Shown in pieces: positions 20,336 to 26,842 of a stretch of DNA of 26,842 nt. Both the position numbers and the translations under genes were made by a program. How positions within the stretch are numbered: position 1 is the stretch's first letter; each line of letters starts with the position of its first letter. Location of the stretch: the NCBI GenBank assembly GCA_025766275.1, contig JAFKAC010000287.1, forward strand, positions 1 to 26,842. The letters run 5' to 3'. The stretch is from Lactarius indigo (Eukaryota; Basidiomycota; Agaricomycetes; Russulales; Russulaceae). Under the pieces are notes generated by a model, which saw nothing but the letters and a program-made list of their open reading frames with translations, was not told the DNA's origin and ran no database searches.

Positions 20336-21725
20336 ATGTTGACTCCGTCCCTGAGCAGAGACCAAGATCCCCAGCAACCTCTATTGTGTAACAGTGAAGC
20401 TGGACCTTCTGACCTCCCACCCCCATCCTTTGAAGACGGGCACCTCGTCTTCGATATTGACAAATTTCCTGAGCCCTTCCTAGAAGGTGGGGAGGATCCC
20501 CCCGAGTTTACGCCCTACAAGGCAGAGCATTGGGTGTCGAACAATGGCGAAATTATTTCCCATGGCTGCCATCTTAATGAAGACGGTACGTGGTGGTGGG
20601 CACGCGGTCATGCTGGCAGCTACATCTCATTTCATCCCCACAGGTGAAGCGCTTTATCGTTTCTTACTCTCACAAGCGGAGACACCTCCGACCTTCCTTG
20701 TCCACTGCCGCAGTACGCACGATGAAAAGTGTTTGTCGTGCATCGAAAAGACCGACTTGGAGGGCCATGAGTACACAGGCACGGTGTTGACACCAAAACT
20801 ATCACCGATTTTGACTTCACGATTGAGCATCAAGTGCTGCCCCCTGCGACACAGTGGACGGTGGGAGACAAAGAGCCCGCTTATAGGGGTCACATGAGCA
20901 AGGAGGTAGGACCTCCCGGAGAAGCGACCAAGGAGGACGGCGCCACGATTGACTCATTCGAGACATGGCTGGTGGAGCGGCGTTCACATGGCCTACCGCC
21001 ATGGCTTGCAAAGGAGCGACTTGCCAGTTTCCCGATTAGTACGGTTGAGCGACCCCATCGATGCCGATGTTCTGTTCTCCAGTCCTCCTGGACATTGCGG
21101 CAGTGGACAGACGATTACTGCCAAAGTCGAAAGATTTTCAAGGAATTCGTATATAGAAAGGTGTGATCCACATTTGGGGCTGGTTTAGTTGTCGCACGAA
21201 CTAACGATTTGTAACAGGTCGTTTATGGCTGGGACCTCGACACTCTGAGGCGGCCATTCATGGAGCCATCAAGTCTACACGTTATCGCGGTGACCATGTT
21301 GAAGTCGAATTCCAGTCCAGAAACAGTATGGTGATCGTGTGTCCAGATATGCGCATCTCGCGAGCCATCTCAAATCGTGGATCAAGTTCTTGCTCATTAT
21401 TACACTAATCTATCCATGCATATGGTTGTTCCAACACTTGCACCCCCGCGGTGGTGGTCGCTGGGAAGTCGGAGGCGGAGCATATGCACTCAAACGGTGG
21501 GCACAAGTGCCGCTCGATGCAGCACCTGGCACTGTCCCCAAAATCCACGAGACGGTAGATGGGCCAAGGATACTGATTGGGGAGAGGGAGTGCCAGTGGT
21601 TCAAGAAGTGGGAGGGTACGATCAAGCGCTCAGTGATAGGGAGAAGGGTAGACCAGGAGGTATTGCACAAACCAGACGAAGACATCAGAAACCTGCCAGC
21701 AACCGAATTGGATGGTTTTGAATAG
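20336..21725 (+). pseudogene. Decayed copy B of the uncharacterised agaric membrane-protein family
   Basis: Starts MLTPSLSRDQDPQQPL. The first exon (20336-20585) is intact and is followed by a 58-nt intron (20586-20643). Later segments are GEALYRFLLSQAETPPTF, QWTVGDKEPAYRGHMSKEVG, RRSHGLPPWLAKERLASFPI, VVYGWDLDTL, WIKFLLIITLIYPCIWLFQ (transmembrane), GGRWEVGGGAYALKRWAQV and a C-terminus ending LPATELDGFE at 21725. It is less damaged than copy A. Even so, one missing base near 20782 (CACGGTGTTGACACC against CACGGAGTATGATACC in copy A) and one near 21250 (CTGAGGCGGCC) shift the frame. The copies differ at many sites, so the tandem duplication is old. No family function is known to me. Confidence 0.75.
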
Positions 21726-22640
21726 TCACTAACCTGTATCCAACTGTGTTCGGACCTGTGGTCGTGATCTTATAGCCTTGTCGTTACTCTCCTTGATTGG
21801 TTTCAATTCCATTGTCATCTCCATGGCCTGGCCCTGTTGTCAAAGGTACCCCAGCTTCATCATTAAGTACTGTGCTTCCTATACTGCCTCGTCGTCATGA
21901 CTCACTGCCTTCGACAAAATCTTCCGCTTTGGCGTGTTTCCTATGGGCTTTCACGTCCATGAATTTTGCCAGGTATGCGATCGAGGGTGAGTCCTGTGAT
22001 TGATGAACAGACACATAGAAACTATACTCACAGTGGGACAAGGTACTGTGGTGAGATATAGAGGGTGACTGAGAAGCAGCACAGGAGGTGTCAAGCAAGT
22101 GAAGCAAGATGGTAGTCTGGCACACAACAGTGAGGAACTGATAATACATTGGAGAGGAGGAGACATACCTGGCACACAACAGTGAGGAACTGATGTGGAC
22201 CAGGAGCGTACAAGCCTACTACTTATACTATACAGGAGGGTGACACTACTACAAGGTGAGTAACAGGGTGTCACAGAATACAAGGGACGCATTGTTCTAC
22301 AACAGGACAAAGGAGTGTGTGTAAAGGGAACAAGGCGTACAAGAACAAGGAAAGTCCAGACCAAATGATATCATAGTGACATCATAATAAACATGGTGCT
22401 AAAAGGAGAACAAGAGACGGAGTACAATGAAGAGTCCAGAGTAGTCTACACGATGTCATTGTACAGTGATGTCATACATGACGCAATGATAAGCGCTAGA
22501 TTGTACAGATCAGAAGTAAGTAATCTACATGTCCATTTAATCTAATCTTAAAGCAGTCCATGCTGCAAGTCCGGTCCGTACGAGCGCTAAGTGCGCAAGG
22601 GTCACTTATCAACATTGATACGGTGCACGACTTGTGACAC
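21726..22640. other. Gene-free AT-rich region, possible LTR remnant
   Basis: No coding family is recognised. The first ~100 bp resemble the 3' flank of copy A (CTCCTTGATTxGTTxC). The rest is purine-rich on this strand. It carries a 26-bp direct repeat (22117-22142 and 22169-22194) and a cluster of TGATGTCAT/TGACATCAT sites (about 22367-22476), a look I associate with fungal LTRs. No clean TG..CA ends or target duplication were found. Confidence 0.4.
22117..22194. repeat. 26-bp direct repeat
   Basis: CTGGCACACAACAGTGAGGAACTGAT at 22117-22142 recurs exactly at 22169-22194, with a 26-bp spacer. Confidence 0.9.
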
Positions 22641-22687
22641 TTCGCCTAAACCATGGTCATGCGCTCTGCTTGCACCTTCTCACTTTA
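22641..22687 (+). repeat. Fragment of the shared 5' module at the repeat-arm edge
   Basis: TTCGCCTAAACCATGGTCATGCGCTCTGCTTGC matches the beginning of the module at 19972-20335 (CGCCTAAACCATGGATATCGCGCTCTGCT). It directly abuts the inner edge of the right inverted-repeat arm, and another full module begins 190 bp further on at 22831. Confidence 0.7.
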
Positions 22688-22830
22688 TCTGGTCTATATT
22701 CTGAGCTGCTGAAGAAGCATTTGCAAAATCGCCGAGGAAGTCAACTAATCGCCATGAATGTGGACACTGACTATCTGTGTGATTGATGTGCCTAGGTCAC
22801 GTGAAATGGCAAACAACGAAGTCGATGTGC

Positions 22831-23225
22831 TTCGCCTAAACCATGGATATCACACTCTACTTCAAACTTCTCACTGGAGTACAAGTTCCGTACAAACTTC
22901 CGTGTCGTGAACGTCTTTGCTCCTATCCATTCCGTCGCAAAGTCCCGTATCATACATGCAAGCGGCTTAGTACTGTAATAATATTTCCGAACCAACTGCC
23001 AGTGGCACCGAATGCGTCCTCGATAGGCACCGTCCGTTATATCGTCGCAACTGTTGGGTACATGAATTATCACTGGTTCCTGTGGTGGTGCATTCTCTCC
23101 AGTCTTATGCGTGCGGTGTCAGTCGGTCGTACTTTTCGTCTGTTGCACTTGTCGGCCAACAACTGTCATGGTGATTCCGTTCCCAAGCAAAGACCAAGTT
23201 TCCCAGCATCCTCTCACTGTCTTGA
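22831..23225 (+). repeat. Shared 5' module (right-arm copy) with orphan first codons
   Basis: Matches 19972-20385 and ends with TCATGGTGATTCCGTTCCC..AGACCAAG..CCCAGCA..CCTCT (23167-23219). This is the start codon and first ~16 codons of the membrane-protein family (MVIPFPSKDQVSQHPL against MLTPSLSRDQDPQQPL). Similarity then stops and the MACPF-like gene's own promoter begins. The rest of that gene is missing, so this is a broken third family member reduced to promoter and start. Confidence 0.75.
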
Positions 23226-23311
23226 TTGGCGTGTCCATTCCACCGTTCTTCCGGCGACCAGGCATAGACATTCCTACGATCTATTACTTCCGTAACTGGG
23301 GAATCGTTGAT

Positions 23312-23319
23312 TATAAAAG
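23312..23319 (+). promoter_or_regulatory. TATA box of right-arm MACPF-like gene
   Basis: TATAAAAG in GATTATAAAAGGGG, about 160 bp before the ATG at 23476. A C12 run at 23453-23464 lies just upstream of the start. Confidence 0.7.
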
Positions 23320-23475
23320 GGGACGTCTTTCGACGAATCTTGCAGCATCCTGGTATATTCTCTTACTCAGGACAACTTGCCTTTGTTCTCAACTCAACTA
23401 TCTTCGCTTAACAAGCAAGTGCCCTTCACCAGTTGCATCCCAGATTTATTGACCCCCCCCCCCCGTTTCAGAGCC

Positions 23476-25135
23476 ATGTCCAAATTCTCAACTCTCGATA
23501 ACTCTCCATCTGCCGAGACCTTTGTTGCCGGCATGGAGCTGGGCAGTTCAGTGGATGGCATTTCTGGCGACATGCCCGCCAGTGCCATTGATCCTGCCAC
23601 GATCGTCCCTCAAGTTGTAGGAGACGAGGTGATCCAGAGCCAGTACAACCTTCGCTTGATCGAGAATCTTCGCGAGCTCGACGTCAGCGAGGTCTTCAGC
23701 AGTAACGGATCGATCACTTTTGCTGGTGGCAATGTCAAGGCTAGTGTCGATACTGGATTCGATTTCTCTCAGTCGCGTGCCTCGACTGGATACAGCATGC
23801 TAATCGTTCTTCAATGCGAGAAGCGCGGACATTCTACGCGCATTAGCAATGGTGCCAAGCTCAAGGATGTAGCCAAGTCCTTGATCAAAAATCCTCCTGC
23901 GTTCCGTAAACAGTTCGGTGACTATTATGTTCACGAGATTTCTCATGAAGCTAGGTTCACTGCGGTCTGGTAAGATTTCATTTTGATCTACGTATACACC
24001 GAGACAAATGCATTTTATTATAGGAAATGCACTTCCCAGTCCGAGTCCACTCTAAAGCAGTTCAAGAGCTCCATCGGCGTTAATGTTGACGCCCAAGGGT
24101 CGGGAAAGGTTGAAGCGCAGGTCAATACCGTGGCAAAGCAGACCAACGTATCTGTGGAAGTCCAATATAATGTCGTCGGAGACATGGGAACTGCCCATAT
24201 CGACATGAACGCAAGCGTTACCGAAAATCTCAATCGATTCGACAAGAACTGCAACCCCGTCCCGAGCTCCGTGCTCCTCCGTCATTACTGCAATATCGAG
24301 CCCGAGATCCCAAGAACCATTGAGATGGATCCTGACCTGTACCTCCGCACTCTCAAGGCTTTCGATGATATTCGTCTTGCGGTGCTCTGGAACAGTACCC
24401 TCCCCGGTGACGAAAGTTCGAAAATCGGGCGTCGTCGCAAGATCGAGGATTTGTTCCGATCGATTCATTCCAAACGTTCCAACTACTCGACGAATCCCCT
24501 GGACCTGTCGGGTGTGCTCAATGACCTTGCGGGTTTGCTTGAGGAACTTCGTCAAATCCTCACTCGTCACGAGCTCATTACAAGCCTTCGAAGCGTCAGC
24601 TATAACGACGCTATTCGGTACGTTCTTCGCTATTGCTGAGCGTTTTGCCAGCTAACACCACCGATTTTTCAGGGGGCATCGCATTGATCACACGGATGAT
24701 ACTGCGGCCTGGGTCCGGGGTCAAAAGAACATAAGAACCTTCTCGGTCGGAAGGACAAACCCCAGCGCAGAAGATATCAAGAAATACGGGATCCAGCACG
24801 TCTCCCAAGGCCCTGGAATGGAAAGTAGTCGGGACCACGCCGTTCTGCCGGTCTGGGGTAGTTTAGCATTCCCCGGGGGAACGGGAGTCCATGGGACTGT
24901 CATCGGATTTACCGTCAACGACCATTGGGCAGATGGTACGAATGGGTGGTGGGGCATCGTCCCGAAGACTGCGCCGCTTGGAACGAAGGACTTGAAGGTT
25001 TCTGTGAAGTCGGAGAAATTGAGGGGATTCAGTGTGAGTTTCAGGCCATTGTCTCAGATTGACGGCAGACTGACAACGTGATATTAGTGGGGCTTGGACG
25101 TTTGGTATATCCCGACTGATTTGTATAATGCCTGA
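23476..25135 (+). CDS. Putative MACPF-like (perforin-fold) protein, right-arm copy
   Basis: Four exons (23476-23969, 24024-24617, 24673-25033, 25088-25135) with introns of 54, 55 and 54 nt join in frame to 498 aa. The start follows the TATA box and a C12 run. The N-terminal ~130 residues are acidic, then Ser/Val-rich, with no signal peptide. FGDYYVHEI at about residue 148 recalls the MACPF core signature and is followed by RFTAVWKC and SIGVNVDAQGSGKVEAQVN, typical of the strand region in fungal members. A helical, charged segment (about 270-360) follows. The C-terminal part is rich in Gly and Trp (GTNGWWGIVP) and ends WGLDVWYIPTDLYNA. The last intron was chosen because reading through gives an abrupt stop, while splicing restores a Trp-rich end. 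Members of this superfamily form membrane pores, but whether this one does is unknown. The mirrored copy at 607-2266 is essentially identical. Confidence 0.62.
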
Positions 25136-25627
25136 GTACTCTTTCAGTTGCCGGCATCCTGTAAAGGACGCGCCAATGTGAACATAGTACTAGCTTTCCC
25201 CTATAGACACGTAGACACAGCCGCCTGTCCCCCCCTACGACCAAAGTAGGAATATGGCGAGGGACCGCTACATAAATAGCGAAGAATAGATCGTTTTGAC
25301 CCTCCATCGTGAGATACCCCCTCTGCCCCAGGATAGGGGTGCACGTAGCATCCGGGCCGGGGTTCAACGTTCAATGTGTGCGGATCCGGGATTCGGCCCG
25401 GCTACACGAGCGCTAGCTAGAGCTAATGGTGAAACTCCTGCTACACTCGTGGTATTAAGCGTCACCTGACAGTACCACTGGCAACACTCCTTGACGTCCA
25501 GAGACTAGAAAAACCGAAAGAAGAAAAAGAGAAGAAAAGAAGAAAATCGAGACGGACAATCAGCAGAATGGAATGGAATTCTATTGGCGAAGCTGGAACC
25601 ACCACTGTCTAGTACCTACTAGTACTA

Positions 25628-25880
25628 CGGGATCATTGACCGTTGCTTCTCAGTTACCATTCGACGAGATACCTGGGCCATTTCCACTTATGATTGTAAG
25701 CAACTTTGTCCGGTGTCAAGTCCAGTGTTGACGGTGCACATCATGCACCTCTCGTGCATGGATTGAGACCTAACATGCCTAACAATTCGTATAAAGTAGA
25801 TCAGCGGCTGAGAGTTCTATTTAAATCATTCTGCCCGTGTCGTACCCTCCCTCTCGTGTCGATGGGCTTGTTACAGAACG
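25628..25880 (+). pseudogene. Decayed ERT1 3'-end and 3'-flank fragment (right side)
   Basis: 25628-25742 lies inside the repeat arm and matches the end of the last ERT1 exon; 25743-25880 lies beyond the arm as visible here and matches the ERT1 3' flank (5490-5631 on the minus strand). Shared pieces include CATTCGACGAGATACCTGGG, ACTTATGATTGTA, GTGTTGACGG and the pyrimidine-rich TTCTGCCC..CCTCTCGTG. Frameshifts exclude coding function. The continuity across 25742 shows that this point is not an element boundary. Confidence 0.7.
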
Positions 25881-26144
25881 AGTGGTCGCGGGCGCTCAGT
25901 GCCCCGAATTTCCTTTGGAAGCAGCCGGCGCGGTCCTTGATATGAAGTAATATATTTGTCTCGATTGTCTCGATTGTGTAACCCTTTTGACTATGTACGC
26001 TTTGTTCTCACTTGAAAACGCCGACTAGTATAGCAAACGCGAACACCGACTCGTGGTCATGCGGTCATGCAAGGCGACTCGGAGATACATAGCCAGAAAT
26101 AAAATGGGGAAGGATGATTCGGATAGGTGGTAGTATGAGTTAGT
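25881..26144. other. No recognised feature
   Basis: About 260 bp with no credible gene. A short doublet, TCTCGATTGTCTCGATTGTG (25959-25978), is the only local pattern noted. Confidence 0.4.
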
Positions 26145-26345
26145 GTTGCCGTGGCTCGGCTCAGCTTGGCTTGGCTCAGCTAAGCACAGCTCGACCAAAA
26201 AAGGACGAGCTGAGCTGAGCCACTCCGAATTGAGCTGGCTCAAGCTAGGCTGAGCCGGCTCAAGCCACCCAAAAGTACGAATAGGAAATCGTACCATTTT
26301 GGGTAGCCTGAGTCAGCCAAGCCAATGAACACACGCGTGAATCCA
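26145..26345. repeat. Low-complexity GCT(C/G)AG-type tract with hairpin
   Basis: The tract is built of degenerate GGCTCAGCT / GAGCTGAGC words on both strands. 26173-26196 and 26203-26221 are near-complementary and are separated by six A, forming a strong potential hairpin. Similar degenerate tracts are scattered in agaric genomes. No coding potential is supported. Confidence 0.6.
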
Positions 26346-26449
26346 AGTCTCGAACTTCAAGCTTCAAGCCCTGAGAACTGAGTATACCTGGCTCCCCCTC
26401 AGTGAGACTGAGTTATCTGAACGACTGGCCGGGATCCCCAGTCACCCCC

Positions 26450-26842
26450 CCTCTGCACAGACTGGGCTTGCGGTCTGCGCGCTGTCTGCGCGCTGTTCGC
26501 GTTGTCCGCCCGCCGACCGCTGGCCTTGTCTGTGCTCTCGCCGCCCTCGTTGCTCTCTCTCTGGCCGCTGCTTCTTCTCGCCGTCGCTCGCTCTGGTCGC
26601 CACTGGTCGCTGGTCGCCGCCGCTCGCCGCCGCTCACTCTGGTCACCGCCGCTTGCTCTGGTCGCTGCCCGTCGCTCTGGTCGCCGCTGGTCACCGCCTC
26701 TCGCCGCTGGTCGCCGCCTCTCGCCGCTGGTCGCCGCCTCTCGCCGCTGGTCGCCGCCTCTCGCCGCTGGTCGCCGCCTCTCGCTGCTGGTCGTCGCCTC
26801 TCGCCGCCCCTCGCCGCTCCTCTGGCCGCCGCGCAGCCGTCG
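26450..26842. repeat. GC-rich low-complexity region with 20-bp minisatellite
   Basis: From about 26460 the sequence is dominated by CGCT, GCCG and CTGGTCGCC words. At 26681-26800 it becomes a regular array of the 20-bp unit TCGCCGCTGGTCGCCGCCTC. Four exact units (26701-26780) are flanked by variants at 26681 (one change) and 26781 (two changes). The array decays to 26842, where the window ends. The long open frame on the minus strand is a by-product of the repeat. Confidence 0.85.

Larger units (their letters stand above)
22688..25742. repeat. Right arm of the 3-kb inverted repeat
   Basis: Reverse complement of 1-3054 with four differences seen. The inner edge is at 22688, where similarity to the left arm stops. 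The outer limit of 25742 only reflects the window start; ERT1-like sequence continues smoothly past it to about 25880, so the real arm may be longer. The arms enclose about 19.6 kb. Confidence 0.97.

Noticed and set aside
1..25742. A giant transposon with 3-kb terminal inverted repeats
   Set aside because: The arms hold an ordinary gene and gene fragments, no transposase or tyrosine recombinase was seen inside, the visible outer edge is only the window limit, and no target duplication can be shown.
26413..26694. 93-codon minus-strand open frame rich in Arg, Ala and Glu
   Set aside because: It is a direct by-product of the GC-rich repeat words.
26681..26800. CRISPR-like array
   Set aside because: Units are contiguous 20-bp tandem repeats without spacers, in a eukaryotic context.

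Overview
The window looks like nuclear DNA of a mushroom-forming basidiomycete (Agaricomycetes). Genes are split by many very short GT-AG introns (about 48-65 nt) on both strands, and the recognisable proteins are fungal: an ERT1/AcuK-type gluconeogenesis regulator, PEX3, mitochondrial uL15, a DUF2461 protein and acetyl-CoA synthetase. Families typical of agarics are also present. No tRNA, rRNA or CRISPR array was found, and no intact transposon.

Layout. (1) 1-3054 and 22688-25742 are the two arms of an inverted repeat of about 3.05 kb. I count four differences between them. Each arm carries one intact four-exon gene for a putative MACPF-like protein (498 aa), pointing toward the window ends, plus a decayed copy of the 3' end of ERT1 at the outer end. 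(2) 3054-5085 is a decayed, 5'-truncated glutaminase (GtaA-like) gene that begins exactly where the left arm stops. (3) 5632-14331 is a housekeeping block: ERT1-like regulator (-), PEX3 (-), mitochondrial uL15 (-), a small single-pass membrane protein (+) and a DUF2461 protein (-). (4) 14646-17010 is an intact eight-exon acetyl-CoA synthetase (+), divergent from the DUF2461 gene. (5) 17385-17925 is an unrecognised small gene (-). (6) 18230-21780 is a tandem pair of decayed copies of an uncharacterised agaric membrane-protein family. Their 5' flank and start codon region recur inside both inverted-repeat arms, upstream of the MACPF-like genes. (7) 21726-22687 and 25881-26842 are gene-free; the latter ends in low-complexity DNA and a 20-bp minisatellite running off the edge.

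How it fits together. ERT1/AcuK regulators control gluconeogenesis and acetate use, acetyl-CoA synthetase makes acetyl-CoA from acetate, and PEX3 is needed for peroxisomes, which support growth on C2 and fatty-acid carbon. Three functionally linked genes thus lie within about 11 kb. The shared promoter of the synthetase contains a CGG-N7-CGG site matching the motif reported for AcuK/AcuM in Aspergillus. The ERT1 reading frame, however, is broken by a 16-bp tandem duplication and the uL15m frame by one missing base, so base accuracy or allele loss must be settled first. The flanks show rearrangement: near-identical inverted copies of a putative pore-forming gene, truncated neighbours and recombined 5' modules.
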